From positions 13,947,809 through 14,011,808 of the forward strand of contig CM043959.1 in NCBI GenBank assembly GCA_014529385.2: a DNA stretch of 64,000 bases. Direction: 5' to 3'. Both the position numbers and the translations under genes were made by a program. Source of the DNA: Adiantum capillus-veneris (taxonomy: Eukaryota; Streptophyta; Polypodiopsida; Polypodiales; Pteridaceae). Of this stretch, positions 39,849 through 51,874 are shown one piece after another. The first letter of the stretch is position 1. Each line of letters opens with the position of its first letter. The notes below the pieces were generated by a model, which was not told the DNA's origin, did not search any database, and worked only from the letters and a program-made list of their open reading frames with translations.

Positions 39849-41823
39849 TGTGCAAGTACAAAGGAACACCTGTGGTGGCAGAATTTACCTACTTCCGAAG
39901 GAAGAAGCTTGTAATAGAATACTTACACACTGCTTATTTACTAGCAAGTTTTTGAATTTTTTTACTCCCAATCTATTTTTACTGAATGCTTTAGACATGT
40001 TTTTGGACCAAATCTATTGCTAAAAGATGTTATGATTGGTTGGAAATATTTGCCATCTATCAAAAATCTTATTTATTCTAATGATTTCCTCCACAATGAA
40101 GATGTTCCTGTCTGTGTTTCTTACTTGTATCCTAAGTTTTGTAAGTCTTTTATCAATTTTGGTGTACATGTGTGTACTTTGAACTTAGAAATCATATCTG
40201 ATACACGTGTGAGGAGCCTCTTGGGTAAGGGCTTGAATCATATCATTCCATTTTCGCTAAATCTTCAGCTTGCCTTTTTGGCTCTACTCGAATGCCTGGC
40301 CAACTTGGCCTTAAAACTCCAACTGGAGGTTGATGTTCACTTTCTACTTACATCTACACTTAAAGATTTTTTTTGGAAAAAGATCAATCTTTTACCACAT
40401 GAGTGGTTAAGTATTGAGACTACCTGGCTGACTCCTAGTATTAAGACTTCCATCTCTAATATTAAGGAGAGATGATTCATTGTAGGCCTAGATAAAGCGT
40501 CTAACACTGCTTCCTTTATCTGTAAAAAACTAGCATTTGATGCTGCCTTTTCTAGACTCAATGTATTTTTAAAACTTGATACCTCTCCTCTTAGAGCTTC
40601 TACACTTCTAAATGATGAATTATCAGAATTTGGCTATTATCCTAACTATCAAAAAATATATGTACTCTTCCCAACATATAAAATTCATAAACATAAGTTT
40701 AGATGGATCTCTGATGCGTCTAATAGCCTGTTTTCATGTATTACTAATGACATCACCCTTTGCTTAAAATTTATCCTACTAGAAATTGAAGCAATTTGCA
40801 CCATCAAGCGTAATGATCTAAGACGATTTGTGAATTTAGACTGCTTCCCTTTTTGGATTGTAAAGAATGCAGCTAAGGTTTCTATTAACTTCCCAAAAAA
40901 CATTTTCTCTATCTTTACGGCATACATAACACAATGTTATGAAAATATCCCTCTAACAGGTTCTATTGGTCTGTTTAATACCCTATCAAATCTTATAGAG
41001 ATTGCTTTCTCCTACAGAGCGACAGTTGTATCTCGACTAAAAAGAATACAGGTTGGGTAAAAGAATCTAAAATGACGACACCTGTCGTCTTTAGAGAAGA
41101 CGATCTATATAAATATATTTTTTGGCTCCTTAATAATTGTTGTTTCCAAATTGGGATTACTTGCTACAAAAAAATTTTAGGGATCCCAATGGGATTTTCT
41201 TGTTCTCCCTTCTATGTGTAATCTTTATCTTTGTCTCTTTGAACATCAATAGCTCTTAAAAATGATGAGTGACCTTGATAGAGCTTCGCTACTCTCATAC
41301 TTTGTTCATACGTTTGGGTTTATGGATGACCTGTGTAGTCTTAACAATAATCCCATGTTCGAAGAAACACTTAGAGAGATATATCCAACCTGTCTTAATA
41401 TTGAACCTACCTTCTTCGGTAGAATAATGAGGCTTGATAAATGGTTTGTCTCTAGGAATAACTTCTTGAATATCGGGAATACTTTAACTCCCCCATACTT
41501 TGGTAGTTTTTATACTCGTTTCTTTTGGAAAAGAGAAAATCTCAAGCTGAAATCTTCTGAATTTACAAAAAGAAAAAGCAATAGACCCTTTAAAAATTCC
41601 TTACACACATGTCTAGGAATGGTATTTCTTATGTTGTATGCCTCGTTAGAGACAATTTTTCAGCGTATGAATAAATCAATACTCTGATTACCAAGTTTAT
41701 CAATAATGGGTTTCTTAGAAAAGACCTTGTTGCATGTATCTGCAATTCCTTAAAAACGCATAAATGGTCCGGCCTTAAGTTTGACTTGCAAAACTTGATT
41801 AGTCTCATTAAACCAGAATGAGA
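39849..41823 (+). pseudogene. Penelope-like element reverse transcriptase (decayed)
   Basis: One frame runs from 40,017 to 41,060, broken only by a TGA at 40,473. It contains an N-terminal LLGKGLNHIIP segment, then GLDKASN at about 40,485-40,505 (the PLE 'DKG' position), an IHKHKFRWISDASNS block near 40,680-40,730, and CYENIP near 40,935. After a frameshift near 41,045 follow GIPMGFSCSPF (about 41,180-41,212), another shift, FMDDL (catalytic box, about 41,319-41,333) and REIYP. The thumb follows, with a further shift near 41,675 to ITKFINNGF, ending in KPE stop at 41,821. Block order and spacing fit PLE RTs, which are related to telomerase RT; LTR or LINE motifs do not fit. No GIY-YIG endonuclease follows the thumb. 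The MDD Asp pair is kept, but the gene is broken. Confidence 0.75.
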
Positions 41824-41886
41824 TACTCTTGAGTAAATATTTTCTTGAAGGAAACCTTTTTACTTCATTTTTTTCTCTCTCTTGTT

Positions 41887-41923
41887 GAGGTAGTAGGCCC
41901 ATATTCTATGGGTCTACTACCTC
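41887..41923 (+). other. Seventeen-bp hairpin downstream of the RT
   Basis: Arms 41,887-41,903 and 41,907-41,923 pair over 17 positions with a single mismatch or wobble, around a 3-base ttc loop. A second, mutually exclusive pairing (TATTCTA with TAGAATA) overlaps its right arm. It lies 64 bp after the RT stop and 28 bp before repeat A'. It may be a 3'-end or RT-recognition structure. Confidence 0.6.
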
Positions 41924-41951
41924 TTAGAATATGGTGCCTGCGAATGGGTGG

Positions 41952-44900
41952 ACACACACACACACACAAAATTGCATGGGTCCTTACTCATGCTTCACTA
42001 AAAAAAATTGGACTGAAAGAGCATGGCCTTGAGTCTAGAAAACTCTTTCCCCTTTTTTTCACCATTACATCTCTATTAACCCATTCATTACATGATGACA
42101 CTGGCAGCTGTCACAATAGTAAAAAATGTTTGGACGATCAGCCAAAGGTAAGATACGATTGACTAAAATTACTCCTAACTCCCTGGTGTAGGGTGTTTGG
42201 TTAAAATATCCTCGTAAGGGTATGCCAAAATGGGGATACAAATATATTTTATGATGTGGTAGAAACTGTGCTAGCAAATATAACCACTCAAAAAATCCAC
42301 GCTTCATTGAATGTCCCACATAATAATACTATGGCCCTAATTCTAGGGCTTCCTTTACCATCGTCAGATGGATGTTGTTCTTGAAGTGTTCTTGACCCCA
42401 AAGGGTCTCCTGTGTTACTCTATTTTGATATGTCCACCATTTTGTCTGCGCAATGGATGTTCCTAATTGAGGGAATAAAAGACGCTCATAACAGAGTATG
42501 GTGTTTTTTCGCATGGATTCTCTTGACTGTTGTAGATGAGCAAGGGATATTTCTAATACCTGTTCTTGAATGTAAGCCATAACTGATGAGACAAGCTATT
42601 GAAGAAACTTGTAAATTGTGGGTGAGATAAGAAGTGCCCAAGTCGGTCACAATGCACTTTGAGGTATAATATGCATGTCTTACCCACATTGCAATCTCTA
42701 TTTGGTGATTATCTGTACTAAATGCCCCGCATTACGTGCCCACCCCGCATTACGTGCCCACTTTAACTCTTCTTATTGTTTTCATGACATTTTGTTTCTC
42801 CTAGGAACATACCCATTTGGCCATCCTACCAAAATTAGTCTCTTATAAAATGTTGGCACTATTAGTAATTTTTTGCCTGCAACCTTCCAGTGTCGGTGTC
42901 TTTACCTCATAATTTTTTTTTTGAGCCATGCATCGACTAGAGTCTGAAGTGTCCAGACTAGCTACTACCACTCATTTACTATTGCTCTTATATTCACCCA
43001 ACAGTAAATGATGATGGGATTCATTGTAGCCTCTTTTTTGTAATAACTGTTTATTAACTGCTGCATATGTGTAAACCCTAACCTTTTTTATCTCTTCTAT
43101 AACGTTTTCTTACTTATTGTATTAGCACCTGCAAACCTTAACCCTGCCCCATACATTGGCTCTATCGCACGCTATCTTCTGCTTAGGAATGGAGTGTATA
43201 CTGACTCGCGGCTTCTGCGCTTATAATCCACGGATCTTGTGCCATCAACATCCCTGGAGACCTGGGTTGTAAGAGATACCACGATTGCGGGGATGGTTGG
43301 CTATTGTCGGGTCCCATCACCTACAGCTGGACTTTGTCTTCTATAAATCCCACACTGATGTGGATCAAGGTGAGTTCTAGACTCACTTAGCAGTTGTTAT
43401 TCTGTACCTGTGCGTTCTAAATTATAAGTTGTGGGGACTGCAACATGCCTAAAAATTAAAGAGAAAGCAATGGTGGAGTTGTCATCTCCTCCGAGTTTAC
43501 AAGTGCTTTATTTTTTGTGGTAGTTGTCACTTTGCTTGCTTTTAAGATGGGACATAGCTGATTTAGTTAATTTATTATGATAATTGGGATAAACTTAAGT
43601 AAATAGCATGTTTTGGTGGTTTTAACTACTGCTCATTGAACAATTTTATGATTGATTGGAGGTCTTGATCCTAGCAGTTTGTCTACGCTGAAATCCTTGA
43701 AATAATTGCTCAATATTGAAGGAGTTTTGGGTACTGAGGTGTTGCCAGTTTTTGAAAAGTTTTGGAGTTAAAAAAGATCATGGCTTTCTTGTGCAGAGCT
43801 GGTTTGTTTAATATGACTGTAAAAAATTTGGGTAAATAGTAAAATCTTGGTATGTTTAACTCTGCTAATTAGATAGATTTAAGATTGAATGTGTTGCTTG
43901 GTTTCAGGGGTTTTTTTCACTAATTTTTCTAAGAAATTAGGAAGCTCACTATCATATGATTTTTGGTTTCTAAGGTGCTGCCTTATCTTCCAAAGATATG
44001 TAATGGTTGAAAAGCATCACATACCCTAATGATGTAGTATTTTTACATTTGAGCTTGATCTCTTTTTATCTTCTTACATCATATCTGGCTGTTTTTATGA
44101 CTCACCACGTGCATGGTTTGTTGACTTATGATAGCTGGTTACTGCTTGCCTGGTTATGGTTTGAGCCCTCCACTATACAATAATCTAAGCTTTACTCTTT
44201 TAAGCTGGCCATTATTGGATCTCATTTTATTTCATTCCAGTGTGTAGGAGGATGATCACTTACCCGCATGATGCGGCTACAAGGAGTATAAAACAGGGTT
44301 TCTCTAACTAGTATTATATATCCTATATAGGTAGATGGCTTAATAGGTACTCTCTAGTGTAAGAATTGTCGTTGACTATGCTTTTTGCTGGTCCTTACTT
44401 TTTAGCCTTACTCTTACTTTTCTCTGGTTTTTTCTGTGATGGTTTTGGGTTGATGCTTTTTTAGTGCCTAGACATGCCAGGCTTGTTGTGTTTTGGAGTT
44501 TTAGCACTGTGGCATACACTATCATTACATAATTTTTTCCATATCGAGAAGAATAAGACTGTCCCTTTTTTTCAAAAAAAAAAAGAGGGAAGGAGTTTGT
44601 ATTATATGATTAACATGGAACAAAATGGAATTTGTAACAGGTTGTGTAAAATATATGTCGAACATGACATAAGTTAAGAGATTGTGGTATTTGAAGATGG
44701 CAGTCAATATGATTGAATCAGCTCGCAATTCATAAAAGAAACTTTGCAAATGCTAGACATACGGTTGTGACGCCTCTGGTCGTTTTGCTGGTTTCCAAAG
44801 AACTGAACATTATAGTGTCGATTTTTCTTTGAGGACATCACGTTAGGAATTTGGAATTGTTTTTGGATTTGCTGCCTCTATAATGCTACAGTAAATGTTT

Positions 44901-45715
44901 AGGCTCTGTTACTAAAATAAAATCTGGGTTTGACATGGTTGATGTGTAACATGCGATCCTCTAACACTTCTTGAGATGTGTTGAAATTGATTAGCTGTAA
45001 AAAACTAATGCCTACTATAAAATGTTTTGTCTCGAGCCAACTTATGCTTGATCATATGGTGAAAATTCTCCCTATACGGTTTTAAGAATGATTTCAAAAG
45101 TGTTGGACATAGTTTGTTTGAGAGAACCTCCTAAAATTTTGTTAAAAAAACTTAAAATTGGCTCTGGATTGTCTAGAAAATCGGAAAATACTTTGATAAA
45201 TAGGAGCATTTACTATGGGACTCTCTCTTTCTAAGAAAGATTTGTGAAATACCAAAGACTTTCGTATAGTAAGAACTTGGCTTTTTTTTTGTATCAAATT
45301 ACAAATACATTATGAGATTTTTTTTTTCATTGGGACATGGATAACTACTAGGATGCCCATGCATCACCTAAACACAATTACAATTGCTAACCGAGCGTTT
45401 TCTTGTTTACTATGGGTGCAGGTGAGGGCTACCTTCTTTGAGAAAAACAAACTATTCGATGTGGTTGATGACATTGTGGATTATCTTTTACCTTAAAGCA
45501 GCATCACTCCTAAATTGGGGATTACTTTTTCTCGTGATATACTTTGTTCTCTTCACTACCTTGTACAAAATTATTTTTCAACAACAAATGAATTATTGTA
45601 CAATTTCATTGTATTTACCTAGAATTTTTGGTATGTGAACAGGTTCTGTTCTTTTGCGTATATGTATTTATTTAGAACTACTACTACTACACACACACAC
45701 ACACACACACACATA
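41952..45715 (+). repeat. CA-bounded repeat, copy A' (right direct repeat)
   Basis: The same orientation and extent as 34,245-38,010, offset by about 7.7 kb. Hairpin copy at 43,380-43,396 (donor reads AAG before GTGAGT), acceptor-like GCAG ending at 45,421, and a longer CA tract at the right edge (45,691-45,714). A 25-bp block present in A near 34,855-34,880 is missing near 42,588. There is a duplicated CCCCGCATTACGTGCCCA near 42,725-42,760. The PLE coding module is not repeated after it. Confidence 0.8.
43377..43398 (+). promoter_or_regulatory. 5' splice site-like hairpin, copy A'
   Basis: AAG then GTGAGT-tctag-ACTCAC, identical in the stem to copy A. Confidence 0.5.
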
Positions 45716-46031
45716 GAGCATTCAGAGAAGGAAGAGAGGGAGAGGGAGAGAGAGAGGCATTCACTCTTTAACACACACTCTCTTGACGTGAGCAAGGGGG
45801 TGAGAATGCACGCGCACGCGCGCGCGCACACACACACACACATATAGTGTGTAGGAATCAGACTAGAGCAAAAGAGGGATTCTTTTCAGTGTGTACACAT
45901 GAGTCCTTGGCTTTCAAGGATCTTCCTTGGTTTCTTCTATGCTTCTTAGCGTTGAAAAATTTGACATCAGCAATTTTACTTCCTCTCTGGGCATGGGTGG
46001 AGAGCGAGACCAAGCTATATTGACTCTCCTT

Positions 46032-46033
<2 letters not shown>

Positions 46034-46092
<59 letters not shown>
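46034..46092. repeat. (GA)n microsatellite
   Basis: About 29 units, uninterrupted. Confidence 0.95.
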
Positions 46093-46093
<1 letters not shown>

Positions 46094-48140
46094 AATATCT
46101 GCTTTCCTTCAATGTAGCTTTGCCATTGAATTTCCTTCAACATACCCTCACCATCACCTCTCCTCTCACATTAATCCGGAGTGGTTTTTCTCTGATGGAG
46201 TCTCTCACGCACCCTAGCCTCGACATAGCAAGAGACGGCATCAAATCTCCTCTATCATGCATCCAAAGTGGATTGGCTTTGATGTAGTCTCTTCAACGAC
46301 CCCTCAACATAAAATTGATTCCTTTCTTACACACACATTGACGACACATCTTAGACATCATAGAGATTTTTGTGCCAGATTGTATTTTTCTCGAGTGCAA
46401 AGCTTGGCAAATATGTATGCCTTTTGTGGGGTGGTTGTTCTATGTGTTTGATTTTCAATCAACGCGCTTTCTAATTGATGAGGATGTGTGCCAGATTTTA
46501 GACTTTTTTCACAAGTTGTACTTCTTCTAGTGTTGTTATATAATGCGGCACAACCATTGTGCTCATGTGGCAGCTACAAAGAGTTTTCCAACACAGTTTT
46601 CTACGGTTTTCTTGCTATCTATGCACATGTGGAAACAAATTAAGCTAGTTATAGCTGCAAGTGGCAGATTCATAAGTTTGCAGGGATTTTGGACAAGTGC
46701 AGTTTTCCATAGAGCTGCTCATTCAGGAGTGAGCTAGATTGCCGGGCACTTGGTAATTTATGTATACCAATGTGATTTGCTACTCAAACATTGAGTGTCT
46801 GTTTATGGCATATGTGGTTTTGGTGAGATTTTAGGGGAAGTTCTATCCATTTTTCCCTATATTTTTGCCATGCTTTCTACAATCTATAGCTTACTCTCTG
46901 AAGTTTTTGTGGTCAAAATTTACTCCCACTTTGATAGTGATCAAGTTGTGACTCTCACTTTGATAGGTTTTATCAATTTCAAACAGAGATTAGTGCTCTT
47001 GTATCCACTCTCGTATGAGTGAATTTTTTGTATGCTCATTGTGACTAAAGGTTATGTGTTATGCATTGTTTTTTATCGATGGATATTTTGATCGTGAGTC
47101 TACTGCTTACTAGTTACAAGTTTTCATAGAATCTACAAGTTCTAGGGACATTTGATAGTTGAGACTTGCATAAGTGTGGCAATTGCAGAGCACGGTGTGG
47201 TTAATTACTACGATAGATTTTATACATTGATACACTTGAGCACTACGAGTGCTAGTTAGCTCTTTTGGAGTGTCAATAGGGCCAAAAAAGACTCAAAAAG
47301 GATTGTGTAAGGATTTGGTTAACTTGCTAATTAGCAAAGCCGTTGACGATAAAAAAAGCTCCAAGTTTGATCATCGATGGTCAAAATGGCTCCAAATTTG
47401 ACCGTTTTGATACGACTGAAAGTGTATCTAGGTACATATCTCTAGATATAAAAGAAGATAAATTTTTTACACTATTCTTTTATAGTTCATCTCTAACTTT
47501 TTTCTCATTCAAGTGACTTGGCGGCAAATAGATGTTGCTTCACTTTTGAATGATTTCAATCCCTCATTTTTCTCTCTTACTCTCCCATGATCTTTTAGGG
47601 TTCTCTACTCATTTTCACAAGATTTCTCTCCCCTCTTTCAATGCTAATAGCTTTGCTAGTGTCATTAGCTCCATTATACCTTCTACTATGTGCTCTTCAC
47701 TCCTTGTAATGAGTGATGTAAAGTATGGATCCTGGTTCACCCCTTGTAATTTTTATTCTAAAAAATGACATTTGTAAGACTCCCATTATGAGGAGAACCC
47801 ATCATGTGTGAGAAAAATCATTCGCTTATCCTTGCCCATAATATACCCCAAAGTGGGGCAGTGCCTAAACTCCGTGTAATTGGTATACTAATATTTACAA
47901 AAGATGAAATTTTGCAAAGTCTCCACTTGATGGTGATGCTACTTTTCCACATCACACCATGTTGTGAGTGGCTTTGTAGTTTTCTAGTGGGAGATGGTGG
48001 GGTAAAGGCGGAATGTGCCTTGCCCCATGATAGAGGTCCAGTGGCCCACAGACTCTAATAACTTACTCAATTATTCTTTATACATAGAAGAGAAAGGAGT
48101 GCATGTTGCTTTAGGTCACTCTACTCCAACCCACTCTATG

Positions 48141-48149
48141 CTCTCTCTC

Positions 48150-48206
<57 letters not shown>
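48141..48206. repeat. (CT)n microsatellite, imperfect
   Basis: CT tract with two TTT interruptions near its left end. Confidence 0.9.
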
Positions 48207-48209
<3 letters not shown>

Positions 48210-49281
48210 CACACAACGCATTCACACATCCCTTCAACTGGTATTAGAGAACATGGCTATCACAAAGAGCATGGTGGCATCGAGACCTTTGAAGCGATAG
48301 CTTGCTTGGTCTCGGGCGGTGGCAAGCTTGGTCTCGGGCGGTGGAGAGATCAAGAAATCTTAGAATCTTTGTGAGAGTGCAATGGGGATCTTGTGAGCTC
48401 AATTGAGAGTGATGTATGCTCTTGTGGATGCACAAAAGACAATGTGGAAGATAGTGTCTAGGTGAAGGTGCTACCCTAGAAATTGTGTGCACAGCAACAC
48501 TGTTTTGCAAATTGTTTTTCTCCTTGTAGAATACAAATTTGAAAATTTTGTCCCTTGAACCCCTCAATTTGACATGGCCTACACCTTTGCAAAAGAAACA
48601 TTTGGCAAATCTCTCACCTATTTGCTGATATTCATCTCAGATTGACTATGGGCAGGAAATTTTATGTTTTTTGTTTTTGTGCAGTGCGCGAGTTTGATGC
48701 ACTTTTGGAAGATCTGTAGGTGCTTGAATTTAGGTGCATAAATTTTGAGGTTAAAGGTGCAATTTTATCTTATGCAAAGCTTGAGGTTTGAGGTTTTTTG
48801 GTAAATTTCGATAAAGAATCACGGAGGCATTTACACACCATCGAAACGGCCTCTTGAGAAATGTGGTTTTTTTAGCACACATGTGGTCGTGCGCTTCTCT
48901 GAGATTAGATTTTTGGCAGCCATTCTCTAATCTTAGTACATAGCCTCGTTGGAGAAAATTTTAGCATTTATTCAATGCTTTGGTTTATGGTCACTTAGGA
49001 GGCTAGCATAGCCTAGTTTACACAGATTTTGTAAATGTTTGGATGTCTCATGTTTGACTTGCAAGTGTTGAAGCATTGGGAGCATTTGTAACAAGGATTG
49101 TCAGTCGTACGATGATTGATGCAAGCATGATGCATTGTGGAACCATACATAAATATTTTTTTGACATGACATGGAAATTGTTTATGACTCACCTTGGTTT
49201 TTGTACTTGCTTTTTTGTGTGACAAGTGCCAAACTTCTTGGCCATGAGAAGTTGTGACCTAGTTTATAGAAATTGTGTCTA

Positions 49282-50574
49282 CTAAAACAAACCAAATGTG
49301 CATGCAAAGTGGCATGAACTATACTTATCTACCCCTGATTTAGTGTACCAATGCCTAGTCGCGAATGAACTATACTTATGTACCCCTGATTTAGTGTACC
49401 AATGTCTAGTCACCACAAACGTTGCACTTTCAAGAGTGTTTCCAAAAGCATTAATACTAGCTCTTGCATTGTAATGCTTCGAGGCGGTACATCTCAAAAT
49501 ATAGAACTTGGCCCCTTCAAAATTATCAGCTTTGGTATTTATAGCAAAGTTATCTCCTTCACAAAGTGTTGCTGGTAGATCATTGCATATATTGGCCCAA
49601 TTTTTGGCCTTTGATGTAATCACCATCATCTACATCCTTTTCACCCTCACAATCCTCCAAAGTAACGATGCTCTCATAGGCCCATTGCCCCACTTATTCC
49701 TTATTGATGTACCACCTCCATTGGTTTTGCATTCAAAATTCACAAAATCATGTTAGCAATATCTACCACAACACTTTTGTGTCATTTCACAATGTGCGTG
49801 GACTAAGAGTTTTGAATTGGTTTTTAATTCCATTAGCAATGTCCCATCAACTTTTCCAAGTTTCATGGCCCAAAAAACCGTTGACTTTCCTAAGCGATTA
49901 CGCTTTTCCCTCAAGAAATACAACACATCAGCTTAAAATTTTAAAGGGGTCTTGTTCATCTTCAACTGCTCATGAGTGAGTGCCCTTTTTATCACAACAC
50001 CTATGCCATTGTTGTTCGCCCTTTTTGCCCTTGGAAACAAAGAAATTCTAGCTCATCTCTTTGCCTATTAGTTGAAAGTACCTATTAACAAAGTAGAAGG
50101 GTTGCTTTGCATTGAATTGAGCTGCACTACCAATGTTGTTTTGTCCTCTAGCTACATTTATTCATGCATCATTGAAGAGTAGGCAATGCTGTAGAAACAA
50201 GATGCCATGAACCTTGTCATCAAAGATGTAGAAATGTGTTGTCTTCAAGACCTCCTCTCCCAAAAACAAGGGGAATATATAATGTGCACCAATATAGTAA
50301 CTTGACTAGAGTACCTCTGCATGGACTATACTTCGTGCTGCTCCTTGAAGGAATAATTCTCTGAAAAATCAATTATTGACACAAAAACATTATGTGGAAA
50401 TGTTCCAAGACACAACTTGGACTCGTCTGCTTGCCATTTGTAAAAAAAGTAGTGTTTTGTGAGCTGCTTTATGTGGTCCTTGAACCAGCACATGAGTTTT
50501 GCATAGCATGCCTTTTTATGCACCACATCCTTTCTGGTCTTCCTCTTGCCATTTTCATCCAACCTTGACTCCAT
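49282..50574 (-). pseudogene. DDE-type DNA transposon transposase, decayed
   Basis: Minus-strand translation begins with a basic stretch, then CYAKLMCWFKDHIKQLTKH, FYKWQADE, and IDFSENYSFKEQHEVQSM at about 50,380-50,325. After shifts come a DDKVHG/QHCLLF-like segment near 50,225, a GSAAQF segment near 50,135-50,115, and IKRALTHEQLK near 50,005-49,970. The C-terminal part (49,629-49,282) has EGDNFAI and EGAKFYILRC. The order DFSEN, (D)GxAAQFK, GKG-region, ALTHEQ matches a family of cut-and-paste transposase-like proteins I know from plant and animal genomes; I cannot name its superfamily with certainty. Frameshifts and stops make it dead, and the second motif's Asp is lost (Gly-Ser). No terminal inverted repeats were found. 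Confidence 0.6.
49315..49416. repeat. Tandem duplication, 2 x 51 bp, in the transposase relic
   Basis: Both units start TGAACTATACTTAT and contain ACCCCTGATTTAGTGTACCA. The length is 17 codons, so the minus-strand frame is kept and repeats TRHWYTKSGV. Confidence 0.85.
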
Positions 50575-51613
50575 TGCAAAGGTGTAGAGGTAACTTTCTT
50601 TTTAACACTAGAATGGTAACATGACACTTTTATGTCCTTGGACACTTTTGTGTTCTGTTAAGTGACCATTTTTCTTGAATTATTTAAAGAGTATGAAAAT
50701 GAATTTCTAGGTGCTATATATCGACAAAGTTTCCTTATGAGCTGAAAAAACCTTGACATTTTTTTTGGAGTATCGATTTCACCATTAACCTTAATCTTGC
50801 ACAACATTTTTGAACCTATACAGTGTGAAAAAATGGGTCCTATTTTTGGCTTTTTATCAACTTTTTGCAACTATACCACTGTAAACTTCATGTTTTTGAG
50901 GTTTATATTGCTAGAGGATAAGCATTTATAGTTCTCAACATGTTTTGATGCTTATAGGGAGAGCTAAGTGTTAAAATTGAAAGTTATGACCAACTTACAA
51001 GAATTACATAATCCTATTTTTTGGCCAAAAATTAGCACGTTTATGATTTTTCTGGTGGCTTTCTTGATATCCAAATTAAATTTTGATTGTGTAAGTGTAA
51101 TGTATAACATAAAGTTAATCTTCCTTGAGTTTTTGGGGACCTAATACGCTATATAGCATAGTATATGATGGTTGAGTTTTTTTTGCTGAAGAATACGGGA
51201 CAATTTAGAGTAGCAAGTAGAACTTTCTCAATATTGCTAGTTTCTTAGGCCAATTGTGTGTATTTTGTAGGGAGTAACCATATCTAATCATAAACTACAA
51301 ACTTGGTTAGATATTGAGTAGTTTCTATCGGTTTCTAGAGGTCATAATGCTAAACCCAGTTTTTTCATGTTTGCTGTATTTAACACTTTATCATTGCCCC
51401 CAAGGTTCCACTTAGTAAGAGATCCATTATCCATTTGACATCCTCCATGGCTCCTTTTGAATCCAAAGGTCCAAAGGGAACTAAGAAAACATGTATATAG
51501 TATCTGTATTGAGCATGACTATAGAAACTTTGGTGATAGGTCCGTTACTTTAAATCACAGTGCTTGTTGTTCTTAGTCCATTTGCAATCTCCATTTCTAT
51601 ATAGCTTCATAAC
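50575..51613. other. Spacer, no gene recognised
   Basis: AT-rich with no supported frame. Its right end (tagcttcataac) is the left flank of the copia insertion and resembles the repeat that continues at 57,066. Confidence 0.45.
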
Positions 51614-51785
51614 TGAAGGAGTACGAGTGGAAGTGCGACGCGAGAGAGAGTGCGAGAAGAAGAGCACGAAGATATGGTGAACTCGCTCTACTGTAATGTG
51701 TAGAGCATAGTGAGTTCTTATTAGGTTTTAACAAAAGAATATGTGTACATACCTGGGCGACCACATTGGGATTTATACCCCAACA
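51614..51785 (-). repeat. 3' LTR of copia element, 172 bp
   Basis: A short LTR with the TG...CA form on the minus strand. It lacks a 20-bp segment that the other LTR has in two near-copies (the gcgaccacat/cggcccaccc area). A purine-rich AAGTGGGAGGT on the minus strand abuts its inner edge as polypurine tract. Confidence 0.95.
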
Positions 51786-51874
51786 ACCTCCCACTTAAAG
51801 TCCAATGTGGTACTTTAAGTGTGAGAGAAGCTACTATACAAGCTAATATACAAGAGATGTAGAGAAGTGATGTA

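Larger units (their letters stand above)
45716..49281. other. Spacer, no gene recognised
   Basis: It starts with mixed GA, CG/CA tracts (to about 45,843). It has a GA tract at 46,034-46,092 and a CT tract at 48,141-48,206. A 20-bp phrase, cttgcttggtctcgggcggtgg, is duplicated near 48,301-48,343. Reading frames are short and unlike known proteins. Confidence 0.45.
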
